Source of the DNA: Hydnum rufescens UP504
Lineage: Eukaryota; Basidiomycota; Agaricomycetes; Cantharellales; Hydnaceae
Length of the DNA: 64,000 nt
Reading direction: 5' to 3'
NCBI GenBank assembly: GCA_014904985.1
Contig: MU128993.1
Coordinates: 1-64,000 of the forward strand
The notes under the pieces are model-generated. The model did no database searches, was not told where the DNA came from, and was given only the letters and a program-made list of their open reading frames with translations. The position numbers and the translations under genes were made by a program. Shown here piece by piece: positions 1-11,399 of this stretch (its first letter is position 1; every line of letters begins with the position of its first letter).

Positions 1-36
1 ATAATATTTTACTGGCCTTACCCGATGAAGGGGCAG

Positions 37-2239
37 ATCCCTGGATGATTATGAATACGTTGACCGTACTCTGAACCGTGTCTTCCAAGCGGTGTCCGTA
101 TCCCGCCTTGTGGAGGAGATGAGACGAGGTCCTTGTGGTGCTCTTGGCATCATCAAAGGGCTGGCATTCTTCGCCGACAAGCGGGGTCTCAACTTAGAGC
201 AGTTCGAGATCAAGATCTTGAAGCTGCTGAAGGCGCTTCGCAGATGCCCGCTCGTTCCATCTGGGCCATCTCCAACGCATACCTTGGACTTGGCACGGCC
301 AGCAGCTCCAACAGCATTGGTGCCCAAGGTTCCAAGGGTTGGAATGATTTCTGCCAGCCAAATGCAGCGCCGCGGCGAAACGAGCATCAACGGCCCTCAG
401 TCTGACTCTGACGATGGCGGCAGCAGCGACATTGATGACGATGCGGATTGTAATTGGGAGGACGATGAGACCGATGCAAACTGTGCAGATGCACCTAAAC
501 CGCCGCGAGAGCCGTATAATGGGGGTCCAATTCCTAACGACCTTCGTGACTCTGTGGCAACACTTTGCAAGGCCTTTAATGATGCTCTGCAGGCGTTGGC
601 AGACAAGTCCAATCGTCCACTTCACCAACTCCAACGTTTGGCAAATCTCAGCACGGTTATACCCCTTAGGCGATCACCCAATCCGTTCAATGGGTATGCT
701 AGGAAACGAAAAATGGACGGACTTCCTAAACGTAAGACCTCAAAGTTTTTGGTGTATAACTAATGTACTAATTCACTACTCTCCATTGGTCTCGTAGTCT
801 CCCAAGCCGAGCTCACGGATGCGTATATCAAAGAAAAGGAATCATTCAATGGCGACTCTCAGGCCCTCGAAAATTGGCTTGATGAACTCCGTACTGTCGC
901 TCAATCCTCAAGGGTGGAGAATGATGTCAAACTCACGAGCGGCACTAAGGTGGCCAAGTTCATGAGTCGGCAAAAGAAGTACTTCAAGGGCGAGATGGGA
1001 CACATGTCTAAGTTCGATATTCACACCATCATGATTATGGTGTGTGGACGTCCCAATGCACATGCAGCACATGCCCAGAATGCCATCATCTGCAGCTCCC
1101 CCGAGATTGAGAGCTTGATCGAGGGCGGCTTCAATCTTCAAAAATCACTCGATGAGCTTTTCGTGAAGGTGTTGCATCGGAGGCTCGATCGAAGCAGTCT
1201 TGCAAAGTGGCATCAAGAGGCAGAGAAAAAAGAGCGCGATAACGAACTCAAGCGACGTGACTCAGCATACTCCGCGGCTTCGAAATACATCAAGAACTTG
1301 TTCACTTCCAACAGCTACACCTGGTTTCCATCCATCGTACCTTGGGTACGGTTTCTCAGCCTCCTTGTTCAATACCGTATCCGAATCATTGGATGGCCTC
1401 TTGAAACTGAATGCCCTGCCCCACATCCGCGACGTACGAACAAGCAATGGGATGCATCCCAGTGGAGGTTTCTTGTGACTCAGTTCCACAAGGGAAACGA
1501 TTGCCCGATCAAGGTGGAGGCATGGGGTGCGCATGAGAAAGATGGCGATGACGACGTTGTGTTGATCATTGATCGGAACAATGATACCGTCTACTGTGTG
1601 CGAGACGCGGGTAGTGCAGTCGACTCTATGGGAGAATCCAGAGCAGCAACAGAGCAGCCCGGTGTATTGCCTGTGCTGCGTGGCAGGTCTAAGCGTCGCA
1701 ATGTATCTTCAAAGCCCTCGAAGGGAAAGGGAAAGGCTCGTGCTATATCGGTACCTACAAATGATGAGTCTAGTGACTCTGAGGCCAATGCAGAAGCCAT
1801 GCCCATCCTTCGCCCTGGAAACTTCAACTCCAATCCTGCAAGTACAAGTGGATGTGCCACGTCTTCGTCATATCCCGATTTTCGCACTGCACCTAATACC
1901 AATATTGGTGCTGGACCCTTGAGTTCATCCGCCGTTGTCCACCCGAATACAGGAAGTACGAGTTGGCATGCTGCCCCTCTACACTCCAATTTTGCTGCAG
2001 GATCGAATGGCAATATTCATGCTTCAAGTTCCTCGGCCTTCAACCCTCATGATTTCTTTGTATCTGATTCAGACGTCGCAGCAATGGGTTCACATTTGGA
2101 CAATGGCACTCTGCAGTCCAACATTGGAATGTTCCCCTCTGGCATCAACAATTTTGATACTTCGGCTATGGGCCTTGGGGACATGTACGACCCAAATGGA
2201 TTCCAATCAGGAAGTGCCTGGGACTCGTATCTTCAATAA
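37..2239 (+). CDS. Large hypothetical protein, 5' end cut by window edge
   Basis: I do not recognise this protein. A reading frame is open from about base 29, and a CAG acceptor at 34-36 suggests the first visible exon starts at 37, so the N-terminus lies upstream of the window. An intron at 732-797 (GTAAGA donor, TAG acceptor, internal CTAAT) joins the two exons in frame. About 710 residues are visible. Near the middle is an acidic run (SDSDDGGSSDIDDDAD) followed by a DET-rich stretch; the second exon has a hydrophilic, probably helical segment and a Ser/Asn-rich C-terminal third with a KGKGKARA basic patch, suggestive of a nuclear protein. No transposase or kinase motif is evident. The stop is TAA at 2237-2239. 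A lineage-specific agaricomycete family is my guess only. Confidence 0.75.
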
Positions 2240-2460
2240 TTCTCTACAATAATTACTCCCATTCAACAATCCCTTCCTTTCGTCATTCCAAACCCTAGTA
2301 CTTCCAATTTTATTAATCCACATATAATATAACCTTGTAATTAGGTCCTACCCATGCAATCAATATTGATTGAAGGTACCTTTTTGGACTGGTCTTGAAC
2401 AAGGCCTTGAATCTCTTGGTCTCATACATGGGCTGATACCCGAAGGCAAGTTCAGAGCAA

Positions 2461-3090
2461 GGGGCCCCATGGGGCCCCTTGTCTCATGCCATGAAATCAC
2501 CCAGTGGGCCCCAGGGGCCCCCACCTAAAAACCCGCTCTTAGATTGAATAAAAGCAAGGCAAAAGGGCCTAACTAGATATACAATTATGGCTGACTGGTT
2601 TGGTGTCTCCCTGGTTTTTGAAGTGGACAGCTCGGATGATGAGGAGGATTTTGAACTTGAACCTCCACTTGTGCTTGCTGATAGTGCAATCCTTGCTGCT
2701 GCTGACTATACCCATCAGCAGGGACTCTCAAGTGATGAAGGTAGTCAGTCTAATGGCACTGACAGTGAGGATGAGTGATTCCTTGACTCTAGATATCTTT
2801 TTACTATGTGTACTACTATATCAATACCTAGTTTGTCCGTCCCTATATTGAACTCTAAGAAGTAAGGGGACTCCACTCTTAGAGACTTGGGCCATATGCA
2901 CAGGGGCCCCTGCTGTACACACAGGGGCCCCTGCTGCACATGCAGGGGCCCTTCGGAGTAGGGTCCGAGGCCATTTCTAGGCCTTAAACATGGCTGTGGG
3001 GCCCCTGGGGCCCCTACATCAAGAGTGGGGGCCCCTCAGCATATGGGCACAGATGATAATCATACATGAGGGGTCCCTAGGGGCCCCCAT
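2461..3090. repeat. Clustered GGGGCCCC palindromes
   Basis: Two clusters (about 2461-2525 and 2900-3090) contain roughly ten copies of GGGGCCCC or near variants, several as back-to-back pairs such as GGGGCCCCATGGGGCCCC. Each 8-mer is a perfect palindrome and pairs can form GC hairpins. The DNA around them is otherwise AT-rich. The clusters flank a short acidic ORF at 2587 and lie just upstream of the truncated copia element. Function unknown; they could be the remnant end of a mobile element. Confidence 0.8.
2587..2778 (+). CDS. Short acidic ORF (63 aa), doubtful
   Basis: An ATG-initiated ORF encodes 63 residues with two acidic serine patches (DSSDDEEDFELE and a GTDSEDE tail). Such compositions occur in accessory proteins of some fungal DNA transposons and in nuclear proteins, but there is no diagnostic motif. 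The AT-rich bases just upstream resemble those upstream of the copia fragment near 3100-3160 (shared AAATGCAAGG-like and TTGGCTGAC-like blocks), so it may belong to a repeated element. No splice sites or paralogue in the window support it as a gene. Confidence 0.25.
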   Translation: MADWFGVSLVFEVDSSDDEEDFELEPPLVLADSAILAAADYTHQQGLSSDEGSQSNGTDSEDE

Positions 3091-3153
3091 GGAAATGTAT
3101 CTTATTAGACTAGATAAATGCAAGGCTAATGATATCTAATTAGACATGGATAA

Positions 3154-4358
3154 TTGGCTGACCAGCCTGACACAGACGAAGAAATATACATGCAATTCCC
3201 CCCTGAATATAAACCTCAGGGGAAGAACACTATTTTGCGACTACGAAAGACACTCTACGGTCTTAAACAAGCCAGAAGACGATGGTATGACTTGCTTTCA
3301 TGGGCGCTTAATGATCTCGGATTTAGTGCAAGCCATGCCAACCCCGGTGTTTTCCATATACAAACAAATGGAGAAAAATTAATATTGGTGATTCATGTTG
3401 ACGATTGTACATTCACCAGTGCATCAAGAAAATTACTTGATGAATACAAAAGAAAAATCAATGATAAATACGCCATTACAGACCTAGGGCCACTACATTG
3501 GCTATTAGGAATTAAAGTCAAATGAGACCGTGATTTATGGACGATCCAATTATCCCAAACATCATATATCATCATGATAGTTACCCGATTCTTCCTCAGC
3601 AATGCAAAATCCATTAACACTCCAATGGAACCAGGGGCCACATATGCCCAAATGGATAATGAAAATAATCCTGTGGATATTGAATGGATGAGGTGTACTC
3701 CTTATTGCAAGGCTATAGGAAGCCTTATGTATGCATCTGTGGCCACAAGGCCAGACATTTCTTTCACCATATCCACACTATCTCAATTCCTTGATAATCT
3801 GGGACCGATACATTGGGAAGTGGTTAAACGGGTTATACAGTACTTAGCTGGAACAAAATAATATAATCTCATATATGGCACTGAGCCACACAATCTACTT
3901 GGTTTTACAGATGCCGATGGGGCCACACAAGACCATAGATGCACAATCTCTGGATATGTGTATCTAATTAATGGAGGAACTGTCTCATGGAGTTCAAGAA
4001 AACAAGAACTCGTTACCCTATCAACTGCCAAGGCAGAATACGTCGCCATGACTCATGCGGCAAAAGAGGGCATATGGCTACGAAGCCTAATTGCCGAATT
4101 ATTCCATTTTTCCTTTAAACCTACAACTCTCTATTGTGACAATCAAGCCGGGATAAACTCGCTATGGGTGATAATTATCATGCCCAAACAAAACACATTG
4201 ATATCCGATTTCACTTTATCCACCAGACAATTAAGGATGGATCATTTAATTTTGTTTACTGCCCTACAGAGCACATGATGGCCGATATTCTTACAAAAGC
4301 ACTCGTGGGTGCAAGATCAGACCACCACATCACTGGACTTGGATTGTGTCATGCTTGA
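3154..4358 (+). pseudogene. Ty1/copia pol remnant: reverse transcriptase C-part and RNase H
   Basis: The first frame carries copia reverse-transcriptase landmarks: a Y-MQFPPEY segment, LYGLKQAR, and the catalytic pair in HVDD (the usual YVDD with His for Tyr). It ends at an in-frame TGA after the LLGIKVK segment. The same frame continues with the RT thumb, a second stop (TAA near 3860), then RNase H with DADGA, SWSSRKQ and STAKAEY motifs. A frameshift near 4165 moves the last part (HIDIRFHF, MMADILTKAL) to another frame. Gag, protease, integrase and the 5' LTR are absent from the window, so the copy is 5'-truncated and dead. A purine tract GAGGGGGAG sits directly before the 3' LTR as expected. 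Confidence 0.92.
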
Positions 4359-4365
4359 GGGGGAG

Positions 4366-4742
4366 TGTTGGAATAAAATAAAGAGTTAATTATGTAATCA
4401 GCCCGAAGTGGTAATACCCCCTATTTGGACTTAACGCCATATCAAGCGTGACTCCCCTACCACCCTCTTATGGTAATAATATACCTAAGAGAACATTCCA
4501 TATCTTTCTTGTTGGTGCCAGTAGTATAGTACCTGAACATTCTACTATTCTCATGTAGTTTCTTTAATGTCTTGTACATAGTATAAAAGGGCGAGCTTGA
4601 GCTCTCCTACAGATCTAAGGACTCTAATAACAATATCCTTCCTGCTAATTCACCCGAGCAACTAGGGCTCTCCGGTCTATCGAATATGCTCACGTCCGCT
4701 TAGTCATCAGGGGAAATACATTCTCATCCGTAGCCTCACACA
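4366..4742 (+). mobile_element. 3' LTR of the copia element
   Basis: The element starts TGTTGG right after the polypurine tract (4357-4365) and ends ...CTCACACA, giving TG...CA ends and a length of about 377 bp. A promoter-like AGTATAAAAGGG lies near 4580, followed by a CT-rich putative start and R region. No matching 5' LTR is in the window. The base after the LTR is the first base of homology to the WD40 gene at 15531, so the LTR end coincides with the breakpoint of the segmental duplication. Confidence 0.8.
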
Positions 4743-4743
4743 A

Positions 4744-5361
4744 GTGGGAATCCTAACAGGCCATTCTGGCCCAGTTCTGTCTGTTGCATTTTCCCCAGAT
4801 GGTTTGCAACTGGCCTCAGGGTCTGTGGATCATTCCATCTGGCTGTGGGATACCAAATTGGGCACAACCATTGCAGTCCTACTAGTAACAGGCAACCCTG
4901 ATGACCATATTGACTCTATTGCATTTTCATTGGATGGCTCACAACTGGCTTCAGTTTCACGTCATTCATTAGCCTGGCGATCGCCGGGCACATCAGACAT
5001 ATCCATTCCAATCCCAGGCCAATACTGCCAAGTAGAGGTGATCCATGCCACTGCATTTCCAAGTGACGCAGAGACCACCCTATGGGATTTGACTTCCCAA
5101 CCTCCTTGCTGCTTAGATTCTGAGTTACCCGCTGCAATGGAACCATCTTCTGTCAGCTTGATTTCCCCCATTTGGTCTTGTCATGGTCAGTGGGTAACTG
5201 TCCAACAATTTCCAGGTAGTCACATTAGGCGTATCTGCTATATTCCTCCTTATATCCGCAATGCTTATGTTAAAGTGGTGGCCTCCCCCCTTCAGTCTCG
5301 GGTGGCAGTTTCATGTGTCAATGACCGTGTTATCCTTCTCAACACTCAAAATTGTATATAG
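4744..5361 (+). pseudogene. 3' fragment of a NACHT-WD40 gene (WD repeats and conserved tail)
   Basis: This open frame starts abruptly at the LTR junction with a WD repeat (GHSGP, FSPDGLQLASGS, IWLWD), has one poorer repeat and ends with a tail (WDLTSQPP, CYIPP, VVASPLQSRVA, VILLNTQN) shared with the full NLR at 15531-16130. No NACHT domain, start codon or upstream exon precedes it; copia sequence does. It is therefore the broken 3' end of a paralogue rather than a gene. The first 340 bases are clearly diverged from the full gene, the rest is nearly identical. Confidence 0.88.
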
Positions 5362-7135
5362 TTTCAAACAAGTATCTATAAATTCATGCAGAGGCATCAG
5401 CACACAACTGCAGATGAACAGGAATACATATGCACATCCTCCTGAAAATGAAAAAAAGCCCGCAGCCCTCATAGATGCCATTGTGAGCATCCATAGATTC
5501 ACCTTAGGTAACCCAACCAAAGAACTCAAGTCAGTCAAAGGCAGGGGTCTCATTTATTTATAACTTCCTAGGGGTGCCCGCAACTTACCTATGGATCTGG
5601 TATGGAGCAGAGGATGCCCTACGCTATATGTCAGAGATGGTTAGTACTCCGAAGCTCCCAAAGGATATGACGTCGTCGAGGAATCGATTCACTTGGAATA
5701 TGGATTGAGAAACAATGGTGCATGGATGACGACATGTCACCGAGAGCACTGAAGTCTTAGATCTTGAAGCTCCCATAAAGGTACTGGAACCAGGCCTGTG
5801 GACGGTAGTCTGAATGGCCTACAGGGTAAATCCTCGCCATAATTATCAGGAATGCTCTTCAGCCTTACGTGATAGTGAAGCCAAGTGACACTGCTGGTGG
5901 CGTTCGCAGATTTCAAATTGTTATGTGAAGGACCACAGAAACAATGCACTGGACCGCAAATATGGGCCAAAAGAGAGGTCGATTGTATAGGGACCCGCCC
6001 GTATGGACGAGATTCTATGGAGCGAAGAGAAAATCTCAAGTCTTCTCCAGCTTCCAGCCGGGTTTGATGGTACGAGTGCCGCTAAATATAAGATGGCATA
6101 AAGACGTTCCTTGCTAGATCGACACTGCGGATGGGGCCTCACGCGAGCATTGTGGCTAATATTCACTTGCGAAATCGGCATATATTGGAGTGAGGCCTAC
6201 ATTGACCGATAAAGACTTGAGATTCCGGTGGCGGGTTAGGAGTTTCGCAATGCACCGCAGTCGCAAAGTCCTCAATGTCATGTTCAAAAGCGTCGGACAG
6301 ACCAAAGATGGGTGAATTCGATGGCAGACAGCCGGTTGAGGTTGTCGGCCGGACATCGTCAGCAGGAAATATGAGCAAGGCGCGACCAAGATAGGACCTA
6401 GCTGTCACCTCACACCACTTGACCCCCGAGATCGAAGCTACAAACAAGGCAGAAGCTCGGTGCGCTTGGGGCTGAAAAACAGACCCTCGAAATTCTGCCC
6501 GGCGACAGCTTTAGAAGCAGGGAGCCCAGTGGGAACGAGTCGCATGAGTGGAAATTGCAGTAGAAGGGGCCGGCCCATCAAGGCCGCCCACGTCCTTCGT
6601 CTCATCCGAGAGCGATACGAGGGCATGCGAGAACTGTGAGATAATACTGCGAAGGAGAGGTGGGATATGGAACTCATCGAGGCCTTCGAATCCCGTGCCA
6701 TGATCCTCTGAAGCGCACGATCGTCTGCAACCGGCGGAGACATGGAATTCCAAGAATTTTCGAGATCTCTAAATGGCTTATGGCTGAAGAATTGCGGTAC
6801 ACCCAGAACATATTTCTGGCCTTGGCCGGTCCCACAGAAAATTGCGATGAACTGGAGCGGAGTCCCGACACGTCCTGGATGGCATCAGTCTTCATAGCGA
6901 GCACTTGATGACGCGCCATGCATCTCGTAGGAATTTTCCTGGGGCTTTCAATTCCTAAGTTCAACCATGGGTGGGACATGTTTACACAACCGGGCCCGTC
7001 CTGTGTGCAGAATGGTTAAAGTTGGAGAGACGAAGTCACTCACAGTCCCCGATTCGTGTGAAACACCTTTGGTAATTTGAATCGCCCAAATAGGGAGGGG
7101 TCGAGTGGGGTATACTTGGACTAGAGTCCCGGATT
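5362..7135. other. NLR 3' flank, unit A; weak minus-strand ORFs
   Basis: This stretch copies 16131-17878. It has no convincing plus-strand gene. On the minus strand, fragments between 6979 and 6160 are conserved in both units: one containing KTDAIQDVSGL and FSVGPAK, and one with an LRR-flavoured LRTLRLRCIAKLL. Competing frames and stops prevent a gene model. It could be a dead F-box/LRR-like gene lying convergent with the NLR gene, or non-coding DNA that is simply recently duplicated. Confidence 0.4.
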
Positions 7136-7603
7136 GGAGACAACTCACTATCGATGTTTGTACCCATAGACACCGTGATTAGATCGTGACGTGTGACATA
7201 TGGGACATGCGTGAGGACCTATCATATCAAGACGAGCGCACTACCAACGATGTTTATGCCTGACCTTGGAGTCCTCTCGCGGTTTTGCAAGGCTCCTGAC
7301 ACCTGAAATGTCCCGGAAATAGCTGGAATCTTGAGAGCTTCTGACCTCTCAGCTTTACAGGTGTGGGCCATCTCCATTGCGTCTCCGATGTTACGGTACC
7401 GTCCTCCAGGAGGGCCCCAGTTTGCGAGCTTACGAGAGCTGCGCATCTCTGCTTCGCCCGAAGGCCTCGATGGTCCATGCACAACAAAATTTGCCTCGGT
7501 TCGACCCATCGCCTCGACGTTCAATATGATAACTCATATCTTCCTATAAAGAGACTACCTCTCCGCACTCCTCTCTTCATCCCCTCGCAAGAGAAGCCCC
7601 AGA
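7136..7603. other. Intergenic, no feature seen
   Basis: Sequence upstream of the RING-gene copy, absent from duplication unit B. I see no coding potential supported by splice sites or similarity within the window. It presumably contains the old promoter of the RING copy. Confidence 0.5.
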
Positions 7604-8920
7604 ATGTTCAAATGTACGATCTGCCTCTCCCCAGAAGATGATATGGGCGCGACACCTTGTGGTCACATTTTTTTGCATTCCGTGCCTTGGTCGACACCTT
7701 GAATACAGACCTTCGTGTCCCAAATGCAGCCGACCATGCGTTATGGAACTCGTTCTGAAACTGCATGCCGACTTCGACGATGAGACCGCCACACCCTCAA
7801 ATGTCCCGCTCTTGTCAACGACCCATTCGTTCCCGGGCGTTGAGAATGGAGACACATCTAAGCATGATGGGAGTGGTGGCATTAACGAAACCGCGGGAAT
7901 TGACACTCTCGCGAATCTAGCAGACTATTTGACCCTCGATGTGGACGATGAATCTTCGCGAGTGTTTGGGATAGTCGAGCTTGAATCTATGAAGCAAGAA
8001 GAGGAAGAGGACGACAAAGTATTTCTCCAACTCTCTTGATCTACTCTTGGCGCCTTCGGTCAAGATAGTCAAAACGACACCGCTCCTAGGGCACTGGGTG
8101 TAACGGTATGTCCCCTTCTTATCTATCGCTAAGTGATCAACAAACTCAAAAAAAAAATTCATGGCCATGCAAACAGACGTCCTTGATGACGCTAGTTGCC
8201 ACACTGACTTCTCTCCTCACTCGCCTCAAATACTCGGCCAACCTTACGAAATTCACCCAGGAGATAACATCATCCCTCAGCGAGGTGACAAACAAAGCCG
8301 GACACATGATAAGGCTAGACAATGGTATTGGTCGTGCGACAAGGGAGTGCGACGCGAAGAGATATCAGCACATTGTGGCAAGCGAACGAGAGTTCAATCG
8401 GTAGGCTTCTAATCTTTCTCGGGTCTGAGGACATCTGAATTGGATGGGCTTCCCGCCCTCTAATTGGAGAAGGGAGACAGTTGCTGATGATCCTTCGTCT
8501 CCAGACACAGAATGTATAAGGACGTGAAAGAGGACTATTGGACGAAGCAGCTGGAGTTCGCTCAGGAACGAGAGGTAAACTCGGTACACATCACACGGTT
8601 GGATGGTGTTGTGGGCTACTGCCTCGGTTTCCCCTCTTTAAAAAATCAAACTAATGAGGCTGTAGGTCAATGCGATGAGGAGCAGGGCAGACAAGTATGA
8701 AGCCAAGGTAAGACTGTTCCTATTTTTTAATCGCATATCGTGTATTCCGACTTAAGAAGTTGTCTTTCTGTAGTTTATCGCCCTAGGAGGTGAACGTGAT
8801 CCCAATGAGGAGTCGGGATCCTGCATTGGGGGGAATATAAACAACCACGTAACGGAATTGATGCCCGGCGCGTTTCCAGGGGTTAGCGGACCACCACCAC
8901 GGAAGCGTGTGCGCGAGTGA
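7604..8920 (+). pseudogene. Decayed RING-finger protein gene (paralogue of 34974-36395)
   Basis: The start MFKCTICL and the RING cysteines and histidine (C-x2-C, CGH, C-x2-C, CPKC) are recognisable and align with the intact minus-strand gene. An extra T in the run ATTTTTTTG near 7667 shifts the frame after CGH, and an in-frame TGA ends the first exon near 8037. Later exons still align: a coiled-coil exon near 8185-8400, an exon starting near 8505 (KQLEFAQERE), a short exon with ADKYEAK, and a last exon ending in a basic tail (PRKRVRE) and TGA at 8918-8920. Intron positions match the intact gene. The T-run shift alone might be a sequencing error, but the second stop argues for decay. Confidence 0.75.
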
Positions 8921-9574
8921 GGCCCTCCCGTGAAGCTATAGGTGGGAAGTAGACCGTGCCGTTATGGTTTCCGGGGTCACTTACCCTCAAAATATTATTC
9001 AACATCGGCTCGATACATACACTGACATGCACTGAGACTCGGCCAGACTCGATGCAAAAAATCTACTCAGATGTCCAAGGAACTTGACGGCACAAAGGGG
9101 GCGTGTAGGCACGATGATGATCTCTCTAGGCTCACTGAATCCCTCACGCATCGGCCAAGGGGTGATAGGGATTCGAGAATTTCGTCCTCTACCATGGGAT
9201 GCAATGACCTCGTCACGCCGTTTTGTACTTTCGTGACCACCCCCGAGACTTGTTCCAGGATCCCCCGCTTCCTACACTGGAGAGCTCGGCATCTGCTGCG
9301 GCGGGGACAGACACCTGGTTATCATGCTCGGCGAGGACGGTTTTAACCAAAAGGAGCTTTGGGTCTGGCATCGGTAGTGCCTTAAGAGCAATTGTAGGTT
9401 TCGAAAACAAATGTCATTTCTCCCAATCCTCCGTTAAGGTAGATCCAGCCTTGTCATATCTGGCACCCCCCATTCGCGTCGGGAGAGGGAGGAATACGTA
9501 TCGAGTGCAGTTTCCGATAGTATCTAAAAAAAGAGCTATTAAGATTTGGAAGAGGTAAATTTGAGCTATAAAGA
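8921..9574. other. Intergenic, no feature seen
   Basis: About 650 bp between the RING copy and the resumption of unit A homology at 9575. No supported coding or RNA feature. Confidence 0.5.
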
Positions 9575-9829
9575 AGACAGGTGTTTACGTAAACATTGCA
9601 GCGGGGGCGTAGGGTGCCTAATTGCTTACAGTCACTATCGCATCAAACGATTGTCACCTGCTTCACAATGATGTACCCGAACCCGTCTGCCCCGCTGAGC
9701 TTCCTCATTGTATTCCCCCCAATTCCCGCTTGCATCCCTTTACTGCCACCACGTGTATTTAGGTACAGTAAACCGCTCTCGGCGCCTTCCGCGCCTTCGC
9801 GGTGAGATTCTCTCTCTCAAGTGATTGCC

Positions 9830-11330
9830 ATGGCGGTAATGTGAGTTGGCGAACTAGCTTGTAAGCAAGACTCGTATCTCAAAGCCCTCGATATTGTGGT
9901 GGTATCTTGCGTGCCGGCGACTGCTTCGGTGCCGAATCGAACACCTCCGACAACTGAATTGTCCAAGAAAGGATCCTCGAAGCAACTGAAAATGGGGCTT
10001 CCGAAAAGAAGTGGCTTGCATGGGAGAATCCATCCTCTCGTACCGCCGAGCCGTTGTGGGAGATCGAGTTTGAAGATACCGTCCTCTTTCCTGAAGGTGC
10101 ATCTCCGCTATTCTCGTGATTTGTGCATCCTTTCTGAGGCATAAAATATATTGGGTGCTAAGAATAGGGGGTGGCCAACCAACAGACCATGGTATGCTCA
10201 CATCTCCAATAGATTCGACACTGCAAATCCGTATCACGTATCAATTAGCATAGCCTGCGCGTTGGCATTTCTCGCCCGTCCCTCTAGATGCGGGCATACT
10301 CGTCACGCAGCACGTCGATTTCGACAGATGGATGGACCACATGCAACAGCACACTGGACAATATCTGCTCTCCGCAATCATGGACACGTATGAGGGACTA
10401 GAGACCCTTGCTGGAGCATGGGCACATCCATCAGCATCACGGACGAGGACGTTGCGCCGAATATGAACTTTGTCAAGGTTGGGCGCAAGCCGACTGATGA
10501 AGAGGTAGATGAGATCCAGAGGAGGTGCAATGAAGTGATACCGCGAAACGTCCGCATCACTGTGGACACACCGGAAGATGCCAAAACTGATTCGTTTCCT
10601 TCCGATTACGATGCCGAGAAAGGAGTGGTGCGAGTCATCAAAATAGAGGGTATAGATGAGAACACGTATCCCCTCCTTTGACACTAACAACTGCCCAAAA
10701 ATGACACCAATGTCCATTCAGATGCAGCACACATCTCTCGCAAACGCCGTACATATCCCTCTTGTTATTACACCATATGTAACCCATCCGAGGCACCAAC
10801 ACGCGCCTCTACTTCGCAGCCGGTGCCCGCGCCGTTCGCCCCTCCACGCTCACCACACACACCCTGCGGTCCATCTCCAGCCTCCTCTCCACCAACCCTG
10901 CACACCCGAGTGAAGTGATCCAACGCGTGGATAAACTGAACGGCCAAGTGCGCGATATGGGGCGCGCGGGGCGGAAGCTCGAGAACGAGATCGCCGGATA
11001 CGAGGCTGCGCGGGTCATTGGCGAGCTTGATGGGGGTCTGCGCGCGGCGTTTGTTTTACCGTGTGTGCGAGACTGGGGCGGATTTCATCGTGGCCGTGAC
11101 GGGTGCGTTGAAAGATGGTGGGTTCGATGGGCATGAGGGAGTCGTTGTTATACTTGTTGCCGTGGTAGGGGGCCCCGTTGTGATTAGAACGAGGTGGAAA
11201 GGGTGGTAGAGGGGGTAAAGGTTATATCACCAGATGTGAAGGTGGTGGGAAGGGCAAGCGATGGCAAAAGAAAATAGCTCAGCGCGACTGGTCGGCTCAA
11301 GACTTTGGGTAATCTGATTTGAGTCGGCCT
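9830..11330 (+). pseudogene. AARSD1/AlaX-type tRNA-editing gene, decayed copy
   Basis: It matches the better copy at 18411-19956 along its length. Damage is extensive: TGA at the fifth codon, a TAG in the second exon, HTGQY where the family has the metal-binding HTGQH, a one-base loss near 10411 (CTTGCTGG against CTTGGCTGG), loss of the GTAAGT donor near 10668, and an extra TAA-bearing change near 10778. The first-intron borders (GAAG^GTGCAT, AATAG^GGGG) are preserved. The editing active site and downstream frame cannot be made from this copy, so it is a pseudogene irrespective of base-calling error. Confidence 0.85.
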
Positions 11331-11399
11331 CGTTGAATGCATTATATACAGTCGTCGCCCGTTGTAATTGTAGACTGGTGGGGGATGTAAGGACATTCA

